A stretch of DNA of 64,000 nucleotides from Gamarada debralockiae. Its lineage: Eukaryota; Ascomycota; Leotiomycetes; Helotiales; Hyphodiscaceae. Under the pieces are notes generated by a model. That model saw only the letters and a program-made list of their open reading frames with translations. It did no database searches and was not told where the DNA came from. Every line of letters begins with the position of its first letter. Position 1 is the stretch's first letter. The DNA is taken from assembly GCA_002803225.1 (NCBI GenBank), contig NXFV01001493.1, forward strand, positions 120,467-184,466. Reading direction: 5' to 3'. Of the stretch, positions 35,186-46,270 are shown piece after piece. The position numbers and the translations under genes were made by a program.

Positions 35186-36158
35186 TTTGATATTGATATA
35201 AATAGTTTGATAACTTTAAGTGAATATACTGAATGGAGTGAGAAGGCTTTGCGCAAGAGAAGCTTGAAGAAGGTCAAGAGTGAAATACATCAAGTCTGGG
35301 AAAGGAGACAAATTCGAAGTGAATATTGATGATGTGTTTATTAAAAGAGTGAAAGAAACACGTAAAGGAGGCTGTTTGTAGTCATGAGTGGGTTGGTAGA
35401 TCCGCCAATCTTCCCGATGGCTCGATGGTCCGACGATGGCGTTTTGTTTTCGGAGTTTATGGGAAATGGGTCCTCGTGCCTTCCTCCCAATCAACTTGAG
35501 CGATAAGAAAGGGAGGAGACGGGATAAGCGCTGCGCACATCTCTCCTTTATATTGTCAGCAAGGGGTTGTGAAGAGGCTGCGGAGTTTGGTTTGTTGAGG
35601 TTGGACCTGTTGGCAACACGTCGGAACTGAGGTCGTGTGATTTCAGCTGCTGTTAGTCAGCTGATTCCATTGTCAAGTGTTGTCGCACTCTAACCAAAAA
35701 GGCTAATATTAATCCCAGACAAGTGGGATTAATCCTAACAGCAGTTATATACCAGTAAATACCGGTTATCATCGGAGCACGTGACCTCTCAAATGACAGT
35801 CGGCGGCCGGGCAAGTCATGTGATGTGAGTTCGTCGGAGAAAAGAAAAAAAAGAAGGGGGGTACTCATGAGACAAGTTATACTAGTAAGTTGCTTTCCAT
35901 TCAAATGGTGAATATTGTGTATAATCCTGCTCCTCCAAAGTATTGCTCAGGCCAAAGTACAATCACGGTAGTTACTCAAGGTAGTCACGTGTAAGTCCTC
36001 TACCAAATCACGAGTCGCGGCAATGTTTACACTTACGACACCATTGAGGCCTCAAAAAGCATTTCATTGCATAGCTGCAAGCATGGTTGACAAAATATAT
36101 TTATGTTTGGGATCAGCCTCTCGGCATGCAAGAGCCTGCTTCCTCAGGTTGGAGTTCA
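35186..36158. other. Gene-free stretch between two pseudogenes
   Basis: AT-rich, with short poly-A/G runs (35840-35860). No supportable gene or repeat. Confidence 0.45.
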
Positions 36159-36962
36159 CTACTGCAAGGTGACAGTTGCAGTGGCAGAGTCTTCCATAAA
36201 GATGCCAGCAGCATTGTTCGAGTTCCCATTAATTAAAATGTTAGTTCCATCAGCACCGGAAGATTCAATAGCCGCATCCACAACTTCCCAACTGGAATAT
36301 CAAACTGATATGAAGCAAAATCCCAAGGCTCTAGAAAGATAACTTGGTAATCGAAGGAGAGATTAAGTGGCTTGGCGGTGTCTTTCTGAATGAAAAATGT
36401 AGAGTCTTCACGTCTGTGGTTGAGACATTATCGAGAGTAGAGCGTGTGCTGGGGAGGAGCTCAGCACGGCGAAGTGTGTCGAGGGCTGCTCTACCAGAGA
36501 GGATGAAAATTGATTTATCGCTGAGGATTACTTCGAAGGCTTTGGTGTTTGTTGCTGTGTCAAACTACGTCGTATCAGCAAATAGCGCTATTGCCTTTCA
36601 AGTACGCCATGTACCAATGATTGAGTGACATTGGGAAACCGAATCAAGTCATTGAAGGCGAGACCTGAGGATTGTCAGCTCGTTTAATGCGGAGCGGGGC
36701 AGGAGGACTTACCATCGTCTTTGACGACGGCACTCTTGAAAACACTGGCAAAAACGTTGAAATCTGTGGCTACTGCATTCTGATCAATCCTCCCATCAGG
36801 AAGGACGGTCGAAGAGTTAGCAGCTGCCTTACCATTCGTGGCAGACCCCGCTTCGATAACATTCGCAGCAAGGGAGCAAGCGCGAGCTTTAAGTATTATT
36901 GGGTTTGCATGGTCCCCGATGGCCAGCATAGAACAAAAGAGAGTGATAGCTTGTAACTTCAT
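36159..36962 (-). pseudogene. Secreted protein of unknown family with frameshifts
   Basis: The start MKLQAITLFCSMLAIGDHA is a signal peptide. NVIEAGSATNGKAAANSST and DQNAVATDFNVFASVFKSA follow, then an intron (GTAAGT...CCTCAG), GLAFNDLIRFPNVTQSLVHG, and a 41-nt intron to FDTATNTKAFEVILSDKSIF. After STLDNVSTTDV the sense jumps frame to FFIQKDTAKPLNLSFDYQV, and near 36283 jumps again to DAAIESSGADGTNILINGN before the stop at 36159. Both jumps need one added base and have no splice signals. All three pieces look protein-like. I do not know the family. Decay, or two sequencing errors, would explain it. Confidence 0.6.
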
Positions 36963-37938
36963 GTTGATTGTTGGTGATGTGTGGTTGTGGATTATGATTG
37001 GATGAGGTTTCTGCACGACAGGAAACTAAAATGAATGTGTGAGTTAAATTACATCTTCAAGATCTATGAAATGAATGTGAACCGGCACTGGCGAGATTTT
37101 ATAATGATGTAGAGAGACGACAGAGACGGTGGTTAATATAATATTTCGAGCACTTCTCAGACATGCAAAGAAGCATCTCTCAGCACTTGACGACAATGCC
37201 ACCCGAATCACTTCTAACATGCTCACACAATTTCAGAGTGAAAGATGCCACCGGAGCATGGGATGAGTTGAAAGTAATTTCCAAACCCAAGATGCCTGGG
37301 TTCAGACGAGAAAACTCTTGGGCTCGCTGGAGCGTTGGCTAGGAACTGCCCGTAGAACGGATTCACAGCAGTCAATTATGTTCCTTACTCAAGATTTCCT
37401 GTTGTGACAGCCAACAAACTTTCTAGAAGCGAGTGATGTGCGTTAGTAGGAGTTAAGGTTAAAGTTTTGCGGGACCCTGACTGAGACATTGAGGGTCTCC
37501 GGAGACCAGATCTATGGGCCCTTGGCGGGGCTTCGGAAGATCGGATTTACAAATTTGTAGGGAACACAGCTTTGCAGGAACATAAATTTTTCTTGCTCGC
37601 GTTTGAAAAGAACTCTGACTCGTTCTCGGAGCACCAGTGGGTTATAGATTGTATCCGAAAGTACAAGCCTTGGGACAGGACTGCTGAACTTACTGTTTGA
37701 AGCTCATCAACGACTCCACGTCAACCATGACGGTAAATGTTCTTTTGTCTTTCTAGAAACTATGTATCTTCTAGTAGCATGATAGTGCAACCTCCGTTGC
37801 CGTCGTAGAGTGCAAATTGACTCAGACTTAGACTTCGAGAGGAAAGTGGGTATGGAACAAATACTCCTCGATATTTGAAAATATACCGAAAATTAATATG
37901 AACTTGAATAGCTTGAACTCCAGCAATATTTCCAACTT
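36963..37938. other. Gene-free stretch
   Basis: The 5' flank of the secreted-protein pseudogene and 3' flank of the lectin-like gene. No frame with support; no repeat found. Confidence 0.4.
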
Positions 37939-39413
37939 CTACTCTGTACCTTGCACCGTGCTTGTTGGGCTCTCGTATTTCGGCGACTCCCATCCTCGTG
38001 CATCACCGGACAACTCATGCTGTGCACCATCCCCCAACTCATAACGTATTGGTTGCGCATGTACCTCTTGGGGATCCTTTTTAGGAACTTCTGGTACTGG
38101 ATCCTCGACACTACCCGCTCTCCTCCGTCTCCTCAATAGTATAAACGCGAACAGCCCAATGGCAGCCACAGCGGACACTCCAACACCGACCCCTGCGCCA
38201 ACTTTCGCGTTTGTATTTGAGCCCTCCGATAGCGAGCTTTTGGATGCACCTGTAGCTGATGGAATGGCCGAGGAGGTCGCACTGGCATTCGAACTGCCGA
38301 AAATTGTTACAGCTTTCTGCCAGATACCTTTGTCAAGAGTTGTTTGAATGAGCTCTCCGTTCGAGATGTAAAAGAATGTAGTTCTGGCACCGGAACTTGC
38401 AGTGGCAAAAAACGCGTTTGGATCGTCGGCCAGTGGCCAAACATTCGCTGGTTGTGGGGGCGCAATTGTCCATGTGAATCCATCGCTTGAAGAGTCGACT
38501 TCGTGAAGTGAGCGATCTGTGCCGATGTAAAAGAGCTTCTTTGAAAGAGATGAAGCGATGAAAGTTGTCGCAATTGTTACGTTGGTTGGGTTCCATGCAG
38601 TTAGGTTCTGTGGCGCTGGTACTACATCTTGCGTTAGTCTTCGTTGCAGATATGAAATACCGGGGTGGAGATCTTACAACTTCGCCACGTCCCATTACTC
38701 AGAAGAAGCTCTGGCAAGATAGTTCCATCGGAGCTAATTCCATATGTGGTCAAATTTACCCCGCCGTCCGTTGCGAGCCCACTCGTACTCTCCAAAGTAT
38801 TGTTGATCACAGGCAGTCCATCACCCCAAGTCATGTTCAGAGGGCCGCTGTATCTGATTTGACGGACTCTCCCAGCAGTATCGTGATAGAAGACCCGGTA
38901 TCCGTCCATCGCGGTCCGCAATGTGGCCGCTAAGCCGGTCGAATTATTAATTCCAGAGGTCACTCTATTCGAGATAGTGTAGATGCCGGACAAGATGCAG
39001 CTGCCGGTGGGAAGGGTGCATGCTGTTGTTGCCTCAATGATGCTCCCAGTACACGAGACGTAGAATATCTGACCCTGTTAGATAGATTGTCAGTAACTTT
39101 AAAAAGCTGAATGTTCATTCACCTGAGCTACATGGAAACTTACTTGTAAAGTCCCGCTTGCATCAGTATAACCCGTACCGGCCAACGCTGTGCCTTGTTT
39201 TGGGGGAATGGTCACCGGAAGCTTTGCCCAAGGAGTGAAGCCACCCAGTCCGCTGCCGCTACCCGTGTCGAGGCTGTAATAGAGATCGCCGGTTGAAGCA
39301 TTTTGGTAGATCACCTGAGGACCGACGCTTGTGTACCACGCCGTGAGAGCCTGCGAGGAAACCAATTGAGAAAACACAGCTATGAACAGAGCCGGGAGCT
39401 TTGGGAAATACAT
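37939..39413 (-). CDS. Membrane-anchored lectin-like protein (fucose-lectin-type propeller)
   Basis: Exons 39413-39144, 39074-38678 and 38621-37939 splice in frame to 449 residues. A signal peptide (MYFPKLPALFIAVFSQLVSSQ) is followed by about 300 residues of repeated beta-blade-like units with Asn-glycosylation sites: VIYQNASTGDLYYSL, YRVFYHDTAGRVRQIRY, KKLFYIGTDRSLHEV and TTFFYISNGELIQTT. These resemble the 'I/VYY...dg.l.e' blades of fungal fucose-specific lectins (AAL type). A Ser-rich stalk, one membrane helix (VGVSAVAAIGLFAFILLRRRRR, about 366-388) and a ~60-residue Pro/Glu-rich cytosolic tail follow. The layout is that of a cell-surface sensor or adhesin. Carbohydrate binding is inferred from the blade pattern only. 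Confidence 0.8.
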
Positions 39414-40315
39414 TGCGCCGTGTGTGTAACAGTGTTGTTTGAAGATTTGGAAAATAAAATTTCTTGAAATCGGGGATTTTGTTGCATTTTATCAAGGCCC
39501 ACCCTGTGAAAGTGGGGGGAAACGTAGAAGACTGTCACAAAGTTGGGCAGGTGTCAGTCGTGCAACTTTGCAGATTTTTGCCACTCAGAGGGGGCAGAAA
39601 CTAATCGACGTCCTAGTATAGAAAATCCATGTTGGATATTTGGACGTCAGCCCTAGATAATCTTGGGACTTTGAGTTATCAGATGGTAACATGGCGCGAG
39701 GGGCCGCAAAGACTAGAAATCCCTGAAGAAGTATTGGACGCCATTCACATGTAAACCGCAATCCTCAAAAGCCTGCTATAGATTCGAGGCATCTTACAGG
39801 GCGTTGAAAACATAACCTAGACGTGCCACCCGAATGCACTCCTTCATGCTAAGCTTGAACGTTATAATCTCATCTTGATAGGAAGTTCTACTGTCCCATG
39901 ATGGAAGAGGCTGCTCAGCCTCATCCAATATCTTATGTCACCACGGCCATCGCAGACTTGGGGGCCAGAGCGCCTAGTGGTTCACCGTGCTTATTGCGCC
40001 GCCGCAAGCAAAATTGGAAGCGCTAAGAACGCCACGGAAACGATATACATCGTGACAGAGAGCTAGATAAAATATAAATTTGACTGGATGGGAAGTTGAT
40101 ACGAAATATTTGGACGGCGTTTGGCGATGGGAAGTTTCGCTTTCCTACCTTACCCCTAACACCTACCGCCTACTGCTTGCGATCGACTTCTCCCGAAACC
40201 GACTGTCTTCTCGGCGCTATTACCAACGCGTACCTGGCTAAAAATTTAAAATTGAACACAGCGGAGGTGGAGGCGGGGTTATAGTCCTATCCCCCACCTT
40301 CGTATTCCCGGCCGG
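39414..40315. other. Promoter of the lectin-like gene and gene-free stretch
   Basis: No supportable frames. Small ORFs here carry no domain and have no splice partners. Confidence 0.4.
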
Positions 40316-40723
40316 ATGGAGACCCCAAGCATAAGCCAGCGACCGTTCTTAGCGGGTTCTAGAAGTTCACGCTTCGCAAACTTTCATGAACTCAAGCACA
40401 TAAAGTGCTTCTTCCCGACAATGAGGATCCTGGTAGAGCGCCAATTAGGAATTTCCTTAACTGCGCTCGCTAACGAAAGGAATCCCCATGTAGTGTTGTT
40501 GCGCTTGCCGGGACTCGGGAGATTTCAAGAATGTCGGTCAGATATTTGGGACTCGTTCTCTGCTTTCTTTGAAGGTGAATCATTGATCTTCGATACAGAA
40601 ATGATGCGTATCTTTTGTGGATGGGAAGAGTTTTGGCCTGGCGACGTTGGCCTTAGCGCAGACATCAAATTGAGAAGTTCCGATTTGAAGCGTGATGACG
40701 TGGAGATTGGCTTGAGCTATTGA
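40316..40723 (+). CDS. Isolated 135-residue ORF, doubtful
   Basis: An uninterrupted frame from ATG to stop with mixed, protein-like composition (MRILVERQLGISLTALANER; FCGWEEFWPGDVG). No family is recognised, and no introns, signal peptide or upstream promoter signals are evident. It could be an orphan gene, the relic of a longer one, or chance. Confidence 0.25.
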   Translation: METPSISQRPFLAGSRSSRFANFHELKHIKCFFPTMRILVERQLGISLTALANERNPHVVLLRLPGLGRFQECRSDIWDSFSAFFEGESLIFDTEMMRIFCGWEEFWPGDVGLSADIKLRSSDLKRDDVEIGLSY

Positions 40724-41145
40724 ATCGGCCAAATAGATGGTTTCAAAGCTACAACTCTCCCAAAACTGCGATTTCCTCAGTTTTGGTAGAGTAAGTATCG
40801 GTCACGTGACTGATAAGGACTTCAGACTGTCGATGGTAGTGAATAGAGCGTTACTGTGAAAGGTAGAACTTTTCGGGCATGTTTCTAATCCCTTGAATTT
40901 GGAGGCTTAGGTTGGAGAGAAAGAATCTGGAGTCAGACCTCGACTCGGTGGGAATCGGTGTGAAGGAAGACTGACTTAGGGGTAGGAAGGATATTGGCAT
41001 AAATGCTTCTCCGTACGAAGTGGTGAAATATATTCTTCGGCATTATTCAAGAACTCAATCTCTAATATATTTTTCATCCGAAACCTCTAAAAAAAAAATA
41101 TTACCCTCGCCACCAATTTTGAGGATTTCGTTCCTGCTTCCAGTT
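40724..41145. other. 3' flank of the ankyrin gene
   Basis: A 422-bp stretch with T-rich and A-rich runs (41089-41098) and no coding support. Confidence 0.4.
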
Positions 41146-43980
41146 TCAGGACGCAGGATATTCAACAGCGTCTTTGAAATCCTCTTCTTCGACAGATCCA
41201 TCTTCCGAGTATTCCTCTTCATCATCCTCAAAGTCACTGCTCTCCCCATGCGGGCTCTGATCTGAATCATACTCCTCCTCGTCTGTGACTTCTGTGGAAC
41301 CAACTAAGCTACTCTGCTTAGCTCGTTGCTTCAAACCAGCGATGAATTGTTTCCAAAAAGGAACTATGACAGGCTCGCGCTCAACTTGCCATTCAGCCGC
41401 CTCCGTATCTGCCAGTCCATCCCAGTCTTCTGCGCTCAGACCCGAGATACTCAGTTGCCCCCGGATCAAAATGCGCAGACACTTCGTATCGGCGCATTGA
41501 GCCTTCTTCAAAACTGCCCAGAAATTGTTTCTTGTTAATTCTCCTAACCTGTCTCTGTCTCCCAGAATAATTTGAAGGATTTGATATCTTCCATACATTA
41601 TGCAGTATGATATAGCCGTTTCACCCCATTCATCTTTGAGATGAATATTCGCCCCTTCGTCCAACAAAATTGTGGCGGCAGAAGGTTGATTCTTTTGACA
41701 CGCTTGCATGAGAGCCGTTGAGTAGCGATAAGCGCCCGAGGCCTGATTCACAAACTCGTTTCCATAGACAACTTTTCCATATTGAATCAAAAGTCTCATA
41801 CAGTCTACTACTTCTTGGAAATTTTCATTGTCCAGATCGATGCGATTTGAGAGTATCGTAAGAGTCGAGTGGCCATCTTCAGCTAGCAAAGCTGTATCTG
41901 CACCGTATGAAAGTAAAGTCTCCATGCATTTGGTATCCAAGCGGTAGGCAGCCCAGTGTAAGGCGGAGTATCCCCCAAACCCTCGCAGATTTATGTCCTT
42001 TGTAGAAGATTCGAGCTGCTCCTCTAGCTGCCGCGAATCACTTTGTAACACGTATTGGAGAACACGCGAACATCCTGTCTCTTGAAATAGTGAATCGTAT
42101 GGAAGAAGTTCTGTAAATCGTACCAATTTTTTATCGATTTTATACAAAGGCACTAGGATAACTAGATCCCATGCGCCTTTACTAAACATCTTCAAATGCG
42201 CCACCTCAACAGCAGTTCTGTTGTGCGGCAGGTTAGTGATTGGGCAGAGAAGATATGATATGTAGTTGACTTTACCTTCCTCTTGAGTCTTCTATGTACG
42301 GGTCAGCCCCAGCCTCGAGAAGAAACTTACAGATTTCAAAGTTGTTCCAGGACATTGCCCCCTCAGATTCCTATCAGCCCGCATTCGGCAATCTACGATT
42401 TTTGTTTACCTGTAGTACTGAGTGGCCCCATCTCGAGCTAATATCATTAGGAGAGGCCAAACGCTGCTCAAACAATGTCTTAATTTCTGCAAGTCCTTCT
42501 TCTCCTCCTCGAACGGCCCAAAGGAAAATGCCTTCTTCACCATTATCATTCACCACGCGCGGGACTTTTAGGCTTGCCGCCGGCTCCAGCGAGTTCATGA
42601 ACGCAACAAAAATTGCCCTATTGAGAAGCCACCGTGGAAAGTAGTATGTGAGTGATATTGAAATAGAAAGTCGTCTCCAACATGATGTTTCGTTACAGGT
42701 TGGGGTGACTATAGGTATTGCCGAGTAGCCTAGAAACATGGTGCCCCAGAAGCTGTCTAGGAATCGGGGACTGCGAAAGCGGCGGCGACGGTGGCACACA
42801 CATCGGCACGATGCTTTGCAAGTCGTTGACCGTGGAGGAATAGTCCGAACCTGAATAGCTACGTGGTTGTTCGGCTCGGCGTTTGCGTGAAGGTGGTTTG
42901 AAAATGTGGACGGCTGAGTTACACTGGTAACAGCGAATTGGATTGATTCTAGAAGTTCTCTATGATTCCGTTGTTCCTGAATCTGAAAAGGGGTGAGTGT
43001 TGAAAAGCATTCAAGAAGGAGCATGATAGGTAATGGAGACTTAATATTACCAGTTGATGGACCGGTGCAACATGTTCCAAAACCTCCTGAAATCGATCGT
43101 CATGTCGCTCCAAATGACTCGATATCTCCACGTGGTGTCTTTCATCGAATGTGACAACTGTTCCGAGTTGTTCTGAAATTTTTCAAGTCGTGTGGAGCTT
43201 TCGGCCTGACGGCGGTCGTCCTGAACCGTACGCAGAATCTCCTCGATTCGACCATTGTTCCTTCCGAGGTTTGTTATTATCTCAGCGTGGTTTGACCTCT
43301 CTTCTGCTAGTACAGTTCCTACCTCCCGAGTTATGTTTGTAAGAGATGTAGTCGTTTCGATGTGATGCCTGTCGTCATTAACCGTATCCAATATCTCCTT
43401 AAACCGATCATCGTGTCTTTGGAGAAGTGCCGATAACTCGCCGTGATTCCTCTCGCCCTCCAAAGATATAGCTTGAAGGTCTCGCGTGATGTGTGCGATC
43501 GACCCGTCCGTTTTGTTGAGCTGGTCTCTGCAGAGCACCGTCAGCTTCGAAACCCCGGTCAAAGAGTAAGACGACTCACGACGTTATCGCACTCAGAAGC
43601 ATCACAATATCACTTTTAACTTCTGCCAGATCTGCCTTCAACTCCTTCGCCTTCTTCTTCTTCCCAGCCCACCTCGCTCTGTCATACGTCCGCATTGCAC
43701 CTAGGCTATCTACGAAAACCCTCAACTCCCCAAGCTTCGCATCCGCCCTCGCAATTGCAGTCAGTAGATTCGACCTAGTTGCCTCTGTACTATTTCCGAT
43801 GGACCTAGATCTGACCTCTTCCAACACAAGCACCAAATCTGACACTTCATTCGACAAGGCTGTGATGGCTTGGGGCGCTTTGCGGTAGCCTTGAATGATG
43901 GTATTAAAAGCCTTGCCGACGGAGATGCTCGCGCCGAGGACGGCGACGATGGACGCGGAGACGCTTAATGGATCAGACAT
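41146..43980 (-). CDS. Helo-like N-terminus / coiled repeats / ankyrin protein, with a one-base frameshift
   Basis: Exons 43980-43580, 43527-43051, 42982-42410, 42370-42276 and 42217-41146. The N-terminus (MSDPLSVSASIVAVLGASISVGKAF) is the Helo-like domain found at the front of fungal NLR-type and ankyrin proteins. Three ~50-residue coiled units follow, with cores ERNHGELSALLQRHDDRF, ERSNHAEIITNLGRNNGR and ERHHVEISSHLERHDDRF. Then come the Cys/Arg patch CKASCRCVCHRRRR, GTMFLGYSAIPI and ankyrin repeats (WNNFEICKFLLEAGADPY; GYSALHWAAYRLDTKCMETLLSYGAD; ATILLDEGANIHLKDEWGETA). The tail is acidic. Between units two and three the frame slips: one base is missing in the T5 run at 43179-43183 (A5 on the coding strand). 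Adding one base makes all 873 codons open. Family members are linked to self/non-self responses; no NTPase domain is present. Confidence 0.75.
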
Positions 43981-44452
43981 GGTGGGGACATGGTATGTTC
44001 TGATGGAGAGGAACTTGAGAAGAAAGTGATGAAGTGTTGGAAGTGTGGGTTGTGAATTCAGACGGGATGTGGCGCAGGGAAGTGGCTGCGTGCGGCTGGC
44101 CGTAATAGGACGAGGCTACCAGTCGCATGTAAGTTAACAATTGAAAACCTCGAAGAGAAATGAACATGGAATGCATTTGCGTGCAGTAGAATACAGAATG
44201 CATTTTAAATCTACAGAGAAACGAATGAGCTTTTGACGAGTCACTATCCCACTCAAGGAGCTATCCTTTGTGGTGCCGACCTAGACCAGAGGCCGTGGTC
44301 AAGCTGCTCAATACTCACTGCGCAAAAGCATGAGCAGGTCATATATGATTTTGTTCGTGATCCGCCAGATAAGATCAAATAGCCGCCCCTATGTGCACCG
44401 TACCTAGATCCACCCAAAGGCAACGAATTCAACTATTTACTCCTAAGCCGTT
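43981..44452. other. Intergenic region between ankyrin gene start and ADE4 stop
   Basis: 472 bp containing the promoter of the ankyrin gene; nothing else is recognised. Confidence 0.45.
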
Positions 44453-46270
44453 TCAGCGGGTTTCGGGCTCATCTCCAAAATTGTGCAGGCTAGCCCATTG
44501 TTAGCTTTTGACCTGGTCATGTTGAGAAGAGGGAATATACCTGATATCCTGACGGTCCCTAACTGGTGGAGTACCTGATTCCTCCCTCTCCCGTTTTCTC
44601 CTAGCATGACCATTTGTATCTCCAGTGGCGTTCCTGCCATTCACTTCAGGAACAACTTGTCCATTTGCATTGACAATTGCACCGTGTGTAATTAGGTTCA
44701 TTTCTGCCTCGCCAGCAACACCCTTCAAAACGGCTTCCTTAGCACTTTCCATAACCTTGAGCTTTCTGCTCTCGCCTCGGACGCGCTCCAAATGTTCAAA
44801 ATAGCCCTTTGTAACAGGCGTTACGTATTTTCCGCAGAAGACACCAACCTCAAACTCTTGTGTCCTGGGATCTCGAGGAGAGAGTTCTGCACAAGCGGCC
44901 TTGAGGTCGGCCAGGGATTGGTAAATAACTTCCTCGGCACCAATATGTTTTGCGATCGCGATTCGGTCTCTGTTGTGGGCGACGAGCTCCTGAGGCGAGG
45001 CAAGATCGATTCCATAAATATGCGCATGAGTGATGGGCGGAGAACTTGAGGCGAAAATGACCTTCTTCGCTCCAGCTTCTCGAGCCATACTAACGATTTC
45101 TCTACTTGTCGTACCCCGAACAATACTATCGTCGACGAGAAGAACAGTTCGACCAGCAAACTCGGAAGGAATGGCACTGAGCTTTCTGCGGACGGACTTT
45201 TGACGAGCGCCTTGGCCGGGCATAATGAATGTTCGGAAGACGTAACGGTTCTTGACAAAGCCTTGACAGTATGGGATCTTGAGACGTTCCGATAAGCTCG
45301 CTGCAGATGTGTTGGAAGTTTCGGGGATAGGGATAACGACATCGATCTCCTTGACGGCTTCCGGGCTGAGCGTCTTGAGAATAGTTTCTGCAAGCTTGTA
45401 GCCCATGTTTTGTCTGCTTCGGTGAACACTGATGCCATCGATGACAGTATCGGGCCTTGCAAAATAAACGTATTCAAAAATGTCAGGAGAGTATGCAAGT
45501 TGAGGAACAACCTGGCGGAAGAGAGGTGCACATCCTTTACGGATGATGACCGCTTGTCCCGGAAGAATGTCGACAATGTTCTCAAAACCAAGCTGGCGCA
45601 AAGCGACTGATTCAGAAGCCATCATGTAGTCTGTGGCTCCTTTCAAAGTTCCCGAAGGACGAGATCCAAGGACCAGGGGGCGAATTCCATAGGGATCGCG
45701 GAAACCAAGGATGCCAAAACCAGCCAGCATTGCTGTGCAAGCCCAGCCTCCAACGCATCTTCCGTACATCCTCTCCAAGCTCTTAAATAAATCTTCCTCA
45801 TTCACACGAGCCTTTCCAGTCTCGTTTAACTCATTGGCGAAGATGTTCAACATCAACTCGCTGTCGCTGTCTGTATTTATATGCCTGTGTGCTTCGATAT
45901 CAAGATATTTTCGGAGCTCCTCAGCATTGATCAAGTTGCCATTGTGAGCAAATGTGATACCATATGGAGAATTGACGTAGAATGGCTGCGCTTCAGCACT
46001 GGCACTGCTGCCGGCAGTAGGATATCTCAAGTGTCCCAAGCCCATGAAACCAGGGAGATCCTGGACACGAGACCCGTCATGGAAAACCTTGGCGGCCATT
46101 CCATTGCCTTTGCACTGATAGATTCGACCACCAGAAGCACAAGTAGCTATGCCACATGCATCCTGTCCTCTGTGTTGTAGGTAGTACAGCGCATCGTGCA
46201 AATCCGCTGCGGCGGTTGTGGAGGAGGGATCGTCGATGTGACCAAGGATCAATCCGAGGATTCCGCACAT
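44453..46270 (-). CDS. ADE4: Amidophosphoribosyltransferase (first step of purine synthesis)
   Basis: Exons 46270-44541 and 44489-44453 give 588 residues. The enzyme makes 5-phosphoribosylamine from PRPP and glutamine in the cytosol. After the initiator Met comes the nucleophile Cys2 (MCGILGL). The glutaminase domain shows [23 protein letters not shown] and FAHNGNLIN; the phosphoribosyltransferase domain shows the PRPP loop [14 protein letters not shown]. There is no N-terminal propeptide, as is usual in fungi. A 51-nt intron near the 3' end is needed to reach the family's C-terminus ([14 protein letters not shown]); reading through instead ends in an unrelated tail. AMP/GMP feedback is expected from the family. 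Confidence 0.96.

Noticed and set aside
44821..45591. 256-codon minus-strand ORF
   Set aside because: Alternate frame of ADE4; only the main frame shows the glutaminase and PRPP motifs.
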